Below, piece after piece: positions 47,560 through 58,402 of a DNA stretch of 64,000 nt. The stretch spans positions 620,001-684,000 of the forward strand of contig NZ_BJDY01000003.1 of the NCBI RefSeq assembly GCF_005405385.1, in the 5' to 3' direction. Position numbers and translations under genes: made by a program. A model generated the notes under the pieces. It had not been told where the DNA came from. It searched no databases and saw only the letters and a program-made list of their open reading frames with translations. Position 1 is the stretch's first letter, and each line of letters opens with the position of its first letter. This DNA is from Lactiplantibacillus mudanjiangensis. GTDB lineage: Bacteria > Bacillota > Bacilli > Lactobacillales > Lactobacillaceae.

Positions 47560-48480
47560 ATGATGAAAAATTTAGCAATTGTAGATCTCGGATCAAATTC
47601 AGCCCGGATGGCAGTGAGTCGGCTCCACGCCAATGGCACCGTGGAAGAAATTAAGCGGGTCAAAGAAGACACCCGCCTGTCAGAAGGCATGGGCGCGGAA
47701 CACGTTTTACAGCCACATGCGATTGATCGCACGATTAAAGCTTTACTAGCGTTTAAAAAGATTTATCAGCGCATGCCCAATACGGATGTGATTGGGATTA
47801 CCACGGCTGCAGTACGGATGGCCAAGAATCAAGCAGAATTTTTGGCGAAAGTTAAAACTGAAGTTGGCTTGGATTTGAAAGTCTTATCTGGTGATGATGA
47901 AGCACGTTATGATTATTTAGGGGTTGCCAATTCGTTGGTGATTAATGATTGCTTGATTTTAGATACTGGTGGGGCTAGTTGTGAATTGATTCTGGTCAAA
48001 GGGGGCCAAGCGGAGCACTTGATTAGTGTGCCATTTGGGGCGGTGACGCTATCAGAACAGTTTGAATTAGATGATGTCGTGCCGTCAGCGAATTTATTTC
48101 GCGCGCAGATGTTTTTACGCAACCGCTTAGCCGATGTTTGGTGGCTCAGTGAAGCGCTGCATTATCCGATTATTTTACTCGGTGGTGCTAACCGGACGCT
48201 CGCTCGGATTAATCGTCGCCGTCAACAGAAGCTAAAAGTCGAAGATATCCACGGTTATCGCTTAAAAACCGAGACCGTTTATCATACGTTTTTAGACTTT
48301 TTAACCCGCTCTCGGCAAGGCCGGCAAGATATTTCAGGGATGGAATATGGCCGGGCCGATATTATTGTCGGTGGGATGTTACCGCTGGTCACGTTACTCC
48401 AAATGCTCGACAGCGATCGAGTCGTTTTCTCGGAAAGTGGCGTGCGTGAAGGAATTATTTCAGAATATTTAGACCATTAA
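47560..48480 (+). CDS. Ppx/GppA-family exopolyphosphatase/pppGpp phosphatase
   Basis: 306-residue member of the ASKHA fold. The phosphate-1 loop is IVDLGSNSARM; ITTAAVRMAKN, LDTGGASCELILV and LLGGANRTLARI are the other nucleotide-binding motifs. It lacks the C-terminal HD-like domain of long Ppx proteins, as is normal for short Gram-positive members. The ATG at 47560 (or 47563) is chosen because the upstream ATG at 47542 has no Shine-Dalgarno sequence. Polyphosphate or guanosine pentaphosphate is the likely substrate. Just upstream of mvaA. Confidence 0.9.
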   Translation: MMKNLAIVDLGSNSARMAVSRLHANGTVEEIKRVKEDTRLSEGMGAEHVLQPHAIDRTIKALLAFKKIYQRMPNTDVIGITTAAVRMAKNQAEFLAKVKTEVGLDLKVLSGDDEARYDYLGVANSLVINDCLILDTGGASCELILVKGGQAEHLISVPFGAVTLSEQFELDDVVPSANLFRAQMFLRNRLADVWWLSEALHYPIILLGGANRTLARINRRRQQKLKVEDIHGYRLKTETVYHTFLDFLTRSRQGRQDISGMEYGRADIIVGGMLPLVTLLQMLDSDRVVFSESGVREGIISEYLDH

Positions 48481-48508
48481 TAGGATTTTTAAAGATAGGA
48501 CTGATGAT

Positions 48509-49777
48509 ATGACGGCAGACTTTCGCCATTTTTATCAAAAAGATTGGGCTGAACGGACGGCCATTGTGACCCAAGCTGCCCAATTAACGTCGGTTGAAAC
48601 GGCGTTATTTAAGCAGTATTATGTGCCCAAACATCATGATATTATTGAAAATTATTTAACGGATTATCCGTTGCCAATGGGGCTAGCGGTGAACTTTATT
48701 ATCAACGACCAGCCTTATATTGTGCCGATGGTCACCGAAGAACCTTCCGTGATTGCGGCAGCTAGTAATGGGGCCAAAATTGTGAAGCGCGGTGGTGGCT
48801 TTCAAACGACGGCCACGAAGCGCGAGATGATTGGTCAAATTGTGCTTGAACAATTAACTGATCCAACCGCTACCGCGGCGTTGATTGAGGAACAAGCGGC
48901 GCGGTTGTTAACGGTGGCGGACAAAGCACATCCAAGCTTGAAACAACGCGGTGGTGGCGCCCGGCAATTGCGGGTTCGCCAGCTTGGTCAAGGCTATTTA
49001 TCGGTGGATTTGTACGTCGATGTGCAAGCAGCGATGGGTGCAAATATGTTAAACACCATGCTAGAGGCCGTTGCCAAAGCCATTGGCGTGTTAACGAAAA
49101 CGAATCCGTTAATGAGCATCTTGTCGAACTATGCAACTGCTAGTTTAGTCACGGCCAAATGTGAGTTGCCGGTGGCGTTACTACAAGCGGGACGCTATGA
49201 TGGGCAATTAGTTGCCCAGAAGATTGCGGCGGCTAGTGCGGTGGCTCAACTCGATGTGTATCGGGCTACAACGCATAACAAAGGTATCATGAATGGCATT
49301 GATGCGGTGGCAATCGCCACTGGTAATGACTGGCGGGCGATTGAAAGTGGCGCTCATGCGTATGCGGCTCGCGATGGTCAATATCGCGGGTTAAGCACCT
49401 GGACGACTGATGGGACGACATTAACCGGTCAGTTGACGTTGCCGATGCCAGTCGGTGTGGTCGGTGGGTCAATTAAGATCAACGAACTAGCGCAACTTAA
49501 TCATAAGTTATTAGGTAACCCAACGGCACCAGAACTGGCGCAAGTGATTGCGGCGGTTGGCCTTGCACAGAACTTAGCGGCGTTACGAGCGTTAGTAACG
49601 ACCGGGATTCAACAAGGACACATGCACTTACAATTGAAATCTTTGGCACTAGCGGCGGGCGCAACACCGGCTGAATTACCGGTAATTTTACAACAATTAG
49701 AACAAGCGACGCATCAAGATTTAGTGACAACCCAACAACTCATTGCCAGATTACGGCAAACAAAGGATGAAAATTAA
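48509..49777 (+). CDS. mvaA: Hydroxymethylglutaryl-CoA reductase, class II
   Basis: 422-residue enzyme that makes mevalonate from HMG-CoA, the committed step of the mevalonate route to isoprenoids. Class II signatures are ENYLTDYPLPMGLAVNFIIN with the catalytic Glu region, TGNDWRAIESGAHAYAARDG with the catalytic Asp-Lys neighbourhood, and a C-terminal GHMHLQLKSLA with the flap His. The length is typical. It follows ppx/gppA by 28 bp and precedes a conserved unknown gene by 2 bp. In the same window ispE, a gene of the alternative pathway, also appears. Confidence 0.95.
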   Translation: MTADFRHFYQKDWAERTAIVTQAAQLTSVETALFKQYYVPKHHDIIENYLTDYPLPMGLAVNFIINDQPYIVPMVTEEPSVIAAASNGAKIVKRGGGFQTTATKREMIGQIVLEQLTDPTATAALIEEQAARLLTVADKAHPSLKQRGGGARQLRVRQLGQGYLSVDLYVDVQAAMGANMLNTMLEAVAKAIGVLTKTNPLMSILSNYATASLVTAKCELPVALLQAGRYDGQLVAQKIAAASAVAQLDVYRATTHNKGIMNGIDAVAIATGNDWRAIESGAHAYAARDGQYRGLSTWTTDGTTLTGQLTLPMPVGVVGGSIKINELAQLNHKLLGNPTAPELAQVIAAVGLAQNLAALRALVTTGIQQGHMHLQLKSLALAAGATPAELPVILQQLEQATHQDLVTTQQLIARLRQTKDEN

Positions 49778-49779
49778 CG

Positions 49780-50739
49780 ATGACTGAACCTAAATTAAAT
49801 CAACAAGTAACGGATTTATTAGCAGCAACCAATTCACTTTTCCCAGGTAATGTGACCGTGACCCTCGGTGATCAAAAATCCGGCTATGTCCGTCATGATC
49901 AAGCAACACAACTCATGCAAAATGGCGATATTGAAGTGCATGTAAGCGACGTAACTGCGCCAAGTTACACGGCTTCACATGAGGTCATGCACCTATTGTT
50001 ATTACTCCAAGGGTTTCCACAAATGACATTTAACTTAACGACGAACAACGAAAAGTTAGATGAACAGTTAATGGCGATTGCCACGGAACTTTACGATGCG
50101 GTAGCCCATGTGTTAATCGTGAAGAATCAACGCGATCATGACTTGATTGATGCGGATATCGAGGATTTATACTTTAAAGGCTTGTACGCAACGATTGATC
50201 CTGAAGATCCCAACCAAGATGATGCCATGATGACGTTACGGTTATTGACGTTGACCGACTTATTGGTGTTCTTTGGTGGTGAGCTCACGAAAGATCGGTT
50301 GGCTAAAGTGACCGCTGATTTTCCTAAGTCATGGACAGCTGCCCAGAAATTGTATGAAATTATTGCGGCCAAACCAATCGAAACCCCATTTGCCATGCGG
50401 CGGACGGTTGTGAAGTTGTTCAAGGCGTTTGATGATCAGATGTTAGCTTGGGACTTGCCATTGTTACACGGCAGTGAGTTTGTGACGATGCAAAGTGTTC
50501 TAAGTGATCGGCAACAACGGCTAGAAGTTCGTCAATTATTCGATATTTACCATTCAGAAATGATTGAAACTGAACAACAAACGCGGGCCTTTATCGGCTT
50601 GAATAAGAACGATCGGCAAAATGCCTTCGTCTTACCAGCGCCAGCAGAAAAAGATAGCGATGACTTTTTCAAGGAACTTTATGGCATGAACGTGAAGGAT
50701 TTGTTTGCAAGATTGAATATGCCATTTACGATTCGTTAG
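49780..50739 (+). CDS. Conserved protein with HExxH motif, putative metallopeptidase-like
   Basis: 319-residue soluble protein. The stretch ASHEVMHLLLLLQGFPQ (about residues 67-83) contains HEVMH, the HExxH zinc-binding motif at the start of a helix, with further acidic residues downstream. No signal peptide or membrane helix. Most of the rest is helical with a Lys/Asp-rich C-terminus (KDRLAKVTADFPKSW). It starts 2 bp after the mvaA stop, so the two are cotranscribed. Its stop codon overlaps an H120 hairpin. I do not recognise the family; activity is unproven. Confidence 0.8.
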   Translation: MTEPKLNQQVTDLLAATNSLFPGNVTVTLGDQKSGYVRHDQATQLMQNGDIEVHVSDVTAPSYTASHEVMHLLLLLQGFPQMTFNLTTNNEKLDEQLMAIATELYDAVAHVLIVKNQRDHDLIDADIEDLYFKGLYATIDPEDPNQDDAMMTLRLLTLTDLLVFFGGELTKDRLAKVTADFPKSWTAAQKLYEIIAAKPIETPFAMRRTVVKLFKAFDDQMLAWDLPLLHGSEFVTMQSVLSDRQQRLEVRQLFDIYHSEMIETEQQTRAFIGLNKNDRQNAFVLPAPAEKDSDDFFKELYGMNVKDLFARLNMPFTIR

Positions 50740-50860
50740 AGTGTGATGGTGGGCGGGAGTTTCTGAGCATTAGCCTAGCTAGTCAATTAGCTGGTGGTTT
50801 TTCCGGCTAGTTGACTAGCGTAGCTAAGCGGAGGGAACTGCCCACCAGAACACGTTTCAA
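50738..50860 (+). repeat. H120 hairpin repeat, copy 6
   Basis: Starts AGAGTGTGATGGTGGGCGGG and ends CTGCCCACCAGAACACGTTTC. The arms GGTGGGCGGGAGTTTC and GGAACTGCCCACC pair, with inner blocks GAGCATTAGCCTAGC and GCGTAGCTAAGCGGAG. Like copy 1, its first bases share the stop codon (TAG-AGTG) of the upstream gene, here the HExxH protein gene. Confidence 0.82.
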
Positions 50861-50914
50861 AAGGCGTAACCAAATTTGCCGCCAACAATCTAAATCAAAG
50901 GAGGTTTCCAAATC

Positions 50915-51616
50915 ATGCTAACCACTGCGCAACAAACCTTATTGGCTGCTCAACATATTGTTTTTATGACTGGAGCTGGGGTCTCAACGCCATCTGGCAT
51001 TCCAGATTACCGCTCGAAAAATGGCTTGTATACTGAGCATCATAACGCTGAATATTACTTGAGCCATGCGTATTTAGAAAGTGATCCACTGGGATTTTAT
51101 CAGTATCTCAAGGATAACTTGTATTATCCTGATGCGCGGCCAAACGTCATTCATACGGTCATGGCTCAGTTAACGCAACAAGGACGGGCCGGCGTCATTA
51201 CCCAAAATATTGATAATTTGTATGGGGTTGCTAAAACTGAAAACTTAGTTGAATTTCATGGCAATTTATATCAAATCTATTGCACAACCTGTGGTCAAAC
51301 TGTTGCTTGGTCAGACTATTTAAAATCACCATATCATGAGCAAGATCATGGTTATTTGCGGCCAAATGTTGTGTTATATGATGAAGGTATCAAACAGCAG
51401 AATGTTGATCAGGCACTGGCATTATTAAAGCAAGCGGATTTAGTGGTGATTTGTGGAACGTCCATGCGGGTTTATCCGTTTGCGGGGTTGCTAGATTATC
51501 GTAATCCGGCCGCAAAGGTGATGGCGATTAATGAAGAAGTCTTGCATTTACCGATTGACTTCGACATGGTGCAGCAGAATGCTGTTGAATTTTTTGAAGG
51601 GGTGACGCGGGGATGA
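50915..51616 (+). CDS. Sir2-family NAD-dependent protein deacylase
   Basis: 233-residue sirtuin. NAD-binding GAGVSTPSGIPDYRSKNGLY, ITQNIDNL, the catalytic His in LVEFHGN and VVICGTSMRVYPFAG are intact. The small zinc domain has only the first Cys pair (YCTTCGQ); where a second CxxC is expected, the sequence reads SPYHEQDHGYLRPNVV, with His residues instead. The enzyme may bind zinc unusually or not at all. AAAGGAGG precedes the ATG. It overlaps the DUF72 gene by 4 bp, so both are one operon. Confidence 0.9.
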   Translation: MLTTAQQTLLAAQHIVFMTGAGVSTPSGIPDYRSKNGLYTEHHNAEYYLSHAYLESDPLGFYQYLKDNLYYPDARPNVIHTVMAQLTQQGRAGVITQNIDNLYGVAKTENLVEFHGNLYQIYCTTCGQTVAWSDYLKSPYHEQDHGYLRPNVVLYDEGIKQQNVDQALALLKQADLVVICGTSMRVYPFAGLLDYRNPAAKVMAINEEVLHLPIDFDMVQQNAVEFFEGVTRG

Positions 51617-52455
51617 TAACCATTGGCTTAACAACTTGGACGGAACACCCTAGTTTGTTAGGGGGGACTGACAAGTTAACCTTAACTGAATATTCAGGTG
51701 TATTGCCTGTCGTCGAAGTCGATACGCCGTTTTATGGGATTCCCAAAGTCAGTACGGTTGAAAAATGGCAAAAGGAAGTTCCAGATAAATTTCAATTTAT
51801 TTTGAAAGCCAACCAAACGATGACTTTGCACGATACTTACGAGGATGGCATTTCCATGGACGCGTTAAAAGCCGCGTATCGAGATTATCGTGCGATGCTC
51901 AAGCCGTTGACACAACATGGGCAATTAAAAGCGGTACTATTCCAATTTCCACCGTTTTTTGAACGGTCAACACGGAACTTTCATTACTTACAACGAATGG
52001 TGCAATGGTTACCTGGCGTACCGATTGCGGTCGAGTTTCGGAATCAGAGTTGGTACGAAGCTGGCGTTAAAGATGCAGTTTTTGATTTTTTGCGTGACCT
52101 TGGAATTGTGCATGTTGTCGTTGATGAACCCCATGCGCTAAATGACGGGGTGACTTTTGAATCGGTTGTAACGAGTCCCAAGTTAGCCATTTTGCGGTTA
52201 CATGGGCGCAATCAAAAAGGCTGGTCGACCAAAGGCAAAGGTTGGCGTGGGCAACGGACGTTGTATCGGTATAATGAGACCGAACTGGCTGAATTTAAAG
52301 CAGTTGTTGAAAAACTGCAGTCACAAGCCGAGGAAGTTTGTGTGATCTTCAATAATAATTCTGGTGGCGATGCGGCCGATAATGCGTTGGCCCTAAAACA
52401 GATGCTAGGTGTGTCGTTTGGTGATCTTGGTCCGCAACAATTAGACTTGTTTTAG
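51613..52455 (+). CDS. DUF72 family protein (YecE-like)
   Basis: 280-residue protein with the TIM-barrel-like DUF72 pattern: IGLTTWTEHPSLLG at the start, VEVDTPFYGIPKVSTVEKW, FILKANQTMTLHD, AVLFQFPPFF, VPIAVEFRNQSWY and LRLHGRNQKGWSTKGKG. The biochemical function of the family is not established. The start overlaps the sirtuin stop by 4 bp (ATGA), implying translational coupling; a link with sirtuin function is possible but not shown. Confidence 0.9.
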   Translation: MITIGLTTWTEHPSLLGGTDKLTLTEYSGVLPVVEVDTPFYGIPKVSTVEKWQKEVPDKFQFILKANQTMTLHDTYEDGISMDALKAAYRDYRAMLKPLTQHGQLKAVLFQFPPFFERSTRNFHYLQRMVQWLPGVPIAVEFRNQSWYEAGVKDAVFDFLRDLGIVHVVVDEPHALNDGVTFESVVTSPKLAILRLHGRNQKGWSTKGKGWRGQRTLYRYNETELAEFKAVVEKLQSQAEEVCVIFNNNSGGDAADNALALKQMLGVSFGDLGPQQLDLF

Positions 52456-52496
52456 AAAATAGCCTAAAGATTGAAAGATACTTTTAAGCAATAATC

Positions 52497-52940
52497 GTTG
52501 ATATGGCAAGGGTTCATCGATAAAAAATAGTCTTGCTTGCCACCTGCTGCTCGCCCACCTTGAGCCGGAACGCTGTGGGCGGACCGGTTCAGCCAAAAAA
52601 CGGTCTGAACCGTCGTTTTGAACCACTAAGCCCGTGTTTCAAAAACGCCAATCTCTAAGCGGTAAATCGCTAAGAGCTCCCACGGCTGGGCTCAATGTGG
52701 ACTCACTCTCGGTTATAATAGTGATTATAATTAATTAGCATCCGCATAATAACCGGAGTTAGTTAGTGATGGCGCCGGCCGTGACGACATCGTTAGTCCG
52801 AGTGATTTTCTCGGACTTTACGATGTGGACGACTTTTGAGACTAGCGGTTTAGGCTAGGCTCAAAAGCGAGGTGGAAGCCCGCATTTTGGCTGGAACCGG
52901 TCCCCACAGCCGGCAGAATCGCTGACTGGCGTAGGTGACC
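52497..52940 (+). repeat. AB element, copy 4 (complete, with leader)
   Basis: Leader TTGATATGGCAAGGGTTC, then module A (52560-52697; TGAGCCGGAACGCTGTGGG to CCCACGGCTGGGCTCA). It holds hairpins GGTTCAGCC/GGTCTGAACC, CGTTTTGAA/TTTCAAAAACG and CTCTAAGCGG/TCGCTAAGAG. An AT-rich joint follows, then module B (52752-52940) with TTAGTCCGAG/CTCGGACTTTA and ends AGTTAGTTAGTG / CGCTGACTGGCG. It lies between DUF72 and metG, with no ORF in the 770-bp gap. Confidence 0.78.
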
Positions 52941-53018
52941 AATTTAGCATAGCTCAGGCCTGGTGCGGTTTTTATCGCCATAATTATTTTTCAATCCTTA
53001 GAAATGGATATTAAACTT

Positions 53019-53058
53019 GTACTAGTCGGACTAAATAAGGTCGATTAGTACTTTTTTA
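53019..53058 (+). terminator. Terminator of the sirtuin-DUF72 transcript
   Basis: GTACTAGTCG pairs with CGATTAGTAC (one G-T pair), followed by T6. It is about 560 bp after the DUF72 stop, so the transcript would contain the whole AB element. Confidence 0.75.
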
Positions 53059-53201
53059 TTGTGAACAAATAAGGTTAGGAATCGAGATTAACTAGTTTAA
53101 GTCATTTCGTTGTTAACATTGAGTTAGCGACCTGAAATCCTGATTGGAAGTATGATACAATGAGAAAGAATCTAACTAAAATGATAGAATAAGCTAATTA
53201 A

Positions 53202-55280
<2,079 letters not shown>

Positions 55281-55286
55281 AATTTA

Positions 55287-55322
55287 TTGGAAGAATCAAT
55301 CTTAACGGATTGGTTCTTTTTT
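55287..55322 (+). terminator. Terminator after metG
   Basis: AGAATCAATC and GATTGGTTCT pair with T-run after. Confidence 0.8.
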
Positions 55323-55335
55323 GTTTGGAGTGTGT

Positions 55336-55757
55336 GTTGATTGCCGCCGACCGTTCGTTCAATCTAGGCCGGAACGCTGTGGGCGGACAGGGCCAGCCAT
55401 AGTGCGGTCTGTCCCTTCGTTTTGAACCGCAAAGGTCGCGTTTCAAAAACGCCTGGCTCTAAGCAAAAACCGCAAGAGCCCCCACGGCTGGGCCAGATTG
55501 AACGAACGGTCGGCTAAATAAGTTGGTATTTTTTTAATTAGCATGGTGGCAGTTTGAGTTAATTGCGAATTAGTCGGAGGTTGCTAGTGATGAAGTGGCT
55601 GTAGAAGTGGCGTTAGTTCGGTGGGGTTCCGAGCTTACACCACGGACGATCTTGTTCATTGACGCGGTTGGTCAAGGAACAAGTCGAGGCTCAAGACCGG
55701 TTTTTGGCTTGAGCCGGTCCTCGCAGCGACTGAAATCGCCAGCAACCGGAGACGACT
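55336..55757 (+). repeat. AB element, copy 5 (long outer stems)
   Basis: Module A (55346-55515) is closed by a stem of about 24 bp: GCCGACCGTTCGTTCAATCT against AGATTGAACGAACGGTCGGC. The usual GCCGGAACGCTGTGGG and CCCACGGCTGGGCC lie inside. Module B (55573-55757) has the outer stem AGGTTGCTAG / CAGCAACC and long inner hairpins with sequence unlike the other B copies (TGTTCATTGAC.. / GGAACAAG; GGCTCAAGACCGG / CCGG..GAGCC-like). The remaining 100 bp before the next gene are AT-rich without signals. Confidence 0.78.
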
Positions 55758-55869
55758 ATGAAAAAGCTGTTTTTCAAGGTTGACACTGAGGGTTGTTCAT
55801 GGTTTAATAATAAACATTCTCACATATATTTAATCTAATTCTAATTAATAAAACGGAGGGCACACATAG

Positions 55870-56958
55870 ATGACAGAAACGACAACTGCACCAACACATA
55901 AAATGACGACTAAAGATTACGTCTATCAAGTCTCAGCCGGAGTTTCCAATGCGATTTTAGTTTGTTTAGGCATCGGCTTACTCTTACAATCTTTTGCAAC
56001 GATGCTGCACTGGTCAGCATTATATCAAGTCGGTACCATCGCCCAAGTTTTATTAGGTCCGGCATTCGGGGTCGCAATTGCGACCATGTTACATAGCAAT
56101 ACATTAGTGACGTTTAGTGCCATGATTTCATCAACTGTGGGGGCCAACGCCGTGTTCTTTTCACAATCATCAACCAATGGTGTGACCGCCACTGGACATA
56201 CATTAGCGCAAGCCGCGCAAAGTTCGATTTTTACTACGGGCCAACCCATTTCAGCGGTGGCAGCAGGCTTAGTTGCCGTCTTAGTCGGAAATTACTTAAC
56301 CGGTAAAACGCCACTAGATATGATGTTAGTGCCATTAGCGGCCACATTTGTTGGCGCCGTCACTGGATTAGGGTTAGCGGCAGTTACCACCCCTGCGTTG
56401 GTTTGGTTGAGCCAGTTCATTGCCGCTTCGATGAAGGTGAATCCATTGTTAGGCTCAATGGCGGTTTCCTTAGCTTGGGCGCTCTTCTTGATGACACCGG
56501 CTTCATCGGCGGCGTTGGCCGTAGCGGTGATGTTAGACCCCGTTTCATCAGGAGCTGCCTTGATTGGCACGACTGCCCAATTCGTAGGATTTACGGTGAT
56601 GTCTTATCGGCAGAATAATTTGGGTGCCAATATTGCTCAAGGGATTATCACACCGAAAGTCCAGTTTCCAAATTTGCTAGTCAATCCACGATTGGCGATT
56701 CCACCAATGGTCGCGGCTGTTGTTTGCGCCCCGATTGCGACGATTGTGTTCAATTTTTCCACGACTTACAAATTAGCAGGATTAGGGTTGAACTCGTTGA
56801 TTGCGCCACTTACGTTAGCGTCAACCAATCTTGGTCGCTTTGGGGTTTTCATGTTAGTAGGTGTCGTCTTACCTGCCGTGATCTCGTTAGTGCTTTACCG
56901 CGTCTTGCTGGCTGCAAACTGGGTCGAATCACAACAATTACAATTGGAAATCGTTTAA
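55870..56958 (+). CDS. PTS EIIC_2-family membrane protein
   Basis: 362-residue integral membrane protein with nine or ten hydrophobic segments. The pattern (DYVYQVSAGVSNAILVCLGIGLL, LGPAFGVAIATMLHSNTLVTFSA, NNLGANIAQGIITPKVQFPNLL, TNLGRFGVFM) corresponds to the PTS_EIIC_2 family, stand-alone EIIC-like proteins without EIIA/B. Transport substrate and energy source are unknown. AACGGAGGG precedes its ATG. It interrupts the usual metG-tatD order and is followed by its own terminator, so it is a single-gene unit. Confidence 0.85.
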   Translation: MTETTTAPTHKMTTKDYVYQVSAGVSNAILVCLGIGLLLQSFATMLHWSALYQVGTIAQVLLGPAFGVAIATMLHSNTLVTFSAMISSTVGANAVFFSQSSTNGVTATGHTLAQAAQSSIFTTGQPISAVAAGLVAVLVGNYLTGKTPLDMMLVPLAATFVGAVTGLGLAAVTTPALVWLSQFIAASMKVNPLLGSMAVSLAWALFLMTPASSAALAVAVMLDPVSSGAALIGTTAQFVGFTVMSYRQNNLGANIAQGIITPKVQFPNLLVNPRLAIPPMVAAVVCAPIATIVFNFSTTYKLAGLGLNSLIAPLTLASTNLGRFGVFMLVGVVLPAVISLVLYRVLLAANWVESQQLQLEIV

Positions 56959-56966
56959 CTTAAAAT

Positions 56967-57004
56967 CAGCACCCAACCAAAACGGATGGGTGCTGATTTT
57001 TATT
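56967..57004 (+). terminator. Terminator after the EIIC_2-like gene
   Basis: ATCAGCACCCA pairs with TGGGTGCTGAT, then TTTT. Confidence 0.9.
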
Positions 57005-57074
57005 GCCTTGCGAAGCATGTTAAAATCAATTAAGATAACAAATTGAGTGTCAAAGTTAGAGAGGGGTTTGCAAC

Positions 57075-57851
57075 ATGCGGATTTTTGATTCCCATACCCA
57101 TTTAAATAGTGAAGAATTTATTGAAAATGTGCCGCAATATTTAGCACAGGCACGCGACTTAGATGTTGTGCGGATGGCGATCGTGGGGTCAAATACCCAA
57201 TTGAACGCCGACGCCATTAAGTTGGCGCAAACTTATCCAGAACTCGTGGCCATTGTTGGTTGGCATCCTGAAGATTCCAAGAATTATACGACAGCCACCG
57301 AAACGGTCTTAATTGACCAACTCCAATTACCAGAAGTTGTGGCATTAGGCGAAATTGGGTTAGACTATCATTGGGATACATCACCACAAGACGTGCAACG
57401 AAAAATCTTTGCGCGCCAAGTGGCGATTGCCAAAGACATGGGTCTTCCCATTTCAGTGCATAATCGTGATGCGTTTGAAGATACGTACAAGATTTTGAAG
57501 GCGGCCGATATTCGTGATACCGGTGGCGTGATGCACAGTTTTAATGGTGATCCAGAATGGTTGAAACGCTTCTTAGATTTAGGCATGCACATCTCTTACA
57601 GTGGCGTTGCTTCCTTTAAACACGCGGATGAGGTTCATGAATCCGTTAAGCAGACGCCACTTGAAAGCCTAATGGTTGAAACGGATGCCCCATATTTGAC
57701 GCCGGAACCTTATCGTGGCAAGCAAAATGAACCAGGGTATACTCGTTACGTGGTCGAAGCAGTTGCCAAACTGCGTGAAACCACGCCGGAAGCGATTGCC
57801 GCACAAACTTATCAAAATGCAGAGGACTTATTTAAGATTGAAGAAGATTAA
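57075..57851 (+). CDS. tatD: TatD-family metal-dependent DNase
   Basis: 258-residue TIM-barrel hydrolase. Metal ligands are visible in FDSHTHLNSEEF (HxH), ALGEIGLDYHW (Glu), PISVHNRDA (His), VMHSFNGD (His) and VETDAPYLTPEP (Asp). Family members remove 3' nucleotides from DNA. The length is standard. GAGAGGGG lies upstream of the ATG. The rnmV gene begins inside its last codons, as in other Firmicutes. Confidence 0.95.
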   Translation: MRIFDSHTHLNSEEFIENVPQYLAQARDLDVVRMAIVGSNTQLNADAIKLAQTYPELVAIVGWHPEDSKNYTTATETVLIDQLQLPEVVALGEIGLDYHWDTSPQDVQRKIFARQVAIAKDMGLPISVHNRDAFEDTYKILKAADIRDTGGVMHSFNGDPEWLKRFLDLGMHISYSGVASFKHADEVHESVKQTPLESLMVETDAPYLTPEPYRGKQNEPGYTRYVVEAVAKLRETTPEAIAAQTYQNAEDLFKIEED

Positions 57852-58398
57852 AGAAGTGATTGTCGTCGAAGGCAAGGACGACACGAAACGCCTAGCATTG
57901 GCTGTTAATGCGGACACCATCGAAACCAATGGCTCGGCGATTAGTGACCAAACGTTAGCGCAAATTAAACGGCTTCAAGCAAGTCGTGGGGTGATCGTGT
58001 TTACCGATCCCGATTATTCGGGGGAACGGATTCGCAAGACCATTTCGAAAAACGTGCCTGGGGTTCAACATGCCTTTTTACCGCGTGATGCGGGTGTGCC
58101 TACCAAAGCTGGTGGCAGTTTAGGTGTGGAACATGCGAGTCCAGCTGCTATTCAAGCGGCTTTGGCGAACCTGTATACTGAAAACCCTGCGACAGCACCG
58201 GAACTAATTAGTCGAGCTGATCTCATTAAAGCCGGACTACTTGCCGGTCCAGCTGCGCGAAAACGGCGTGAGCAATTGGGAGAACTGTTGAAGATTGGCT
58301 ATGTCAATGGTAAACAGTTACCTAAGCGACTACAACTATTTCAGATTCAACCGGCTGATTTTTGGCAAGCGGTTGATCAACTAACGACTGAGGAGTAA
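57838..58398 (+). CDS. rnmV: Ribonuclease M5 (5S rRNA maturation)
   Basis: 186-residue Toprim nuclease that matures 5S rRNA with ribosomal protein L18. The Toprim Glu lies in VIVVEGKDDTKRL, the DxD in VIVFTDPDYSGERIR, and FLPRDAGVPTKAGG and GVEHASPAAIQAAL are typical. The start is TTG at 57838, which gives the normal MKKIKEVIVVEG N-terminus and overlaps the tatD stop by 14 bp; longer frames inside tatD are ignored. It is 4 bp ahead of ksgA. Confidence 0.93.
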   Translation: MKKIKEVIVVEGKDDTKRLALAVNADTIETNGSAISDQTLAQIKRLQASRGVIVFTDPDYSGERIRKTISKNVPGVQHAFLPRDAGVPTKAGGSLGVEHASPAAIQAALANLYTENPATAPELISRADLIKAGLLAGPAARKRREQLGELLKIGYVNGKQLPKRLQLFQIQPADFWQAVDQLTTEE

Positions 58399-58402
58399 AT
58401 GA

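Noticed and set aside
55595-55783. 62-codon plus-strand ORF between metG and the EIIC_2-like gene
   Set aside because: Entirely inside module B of a structured repeat, in a stem-loop region.
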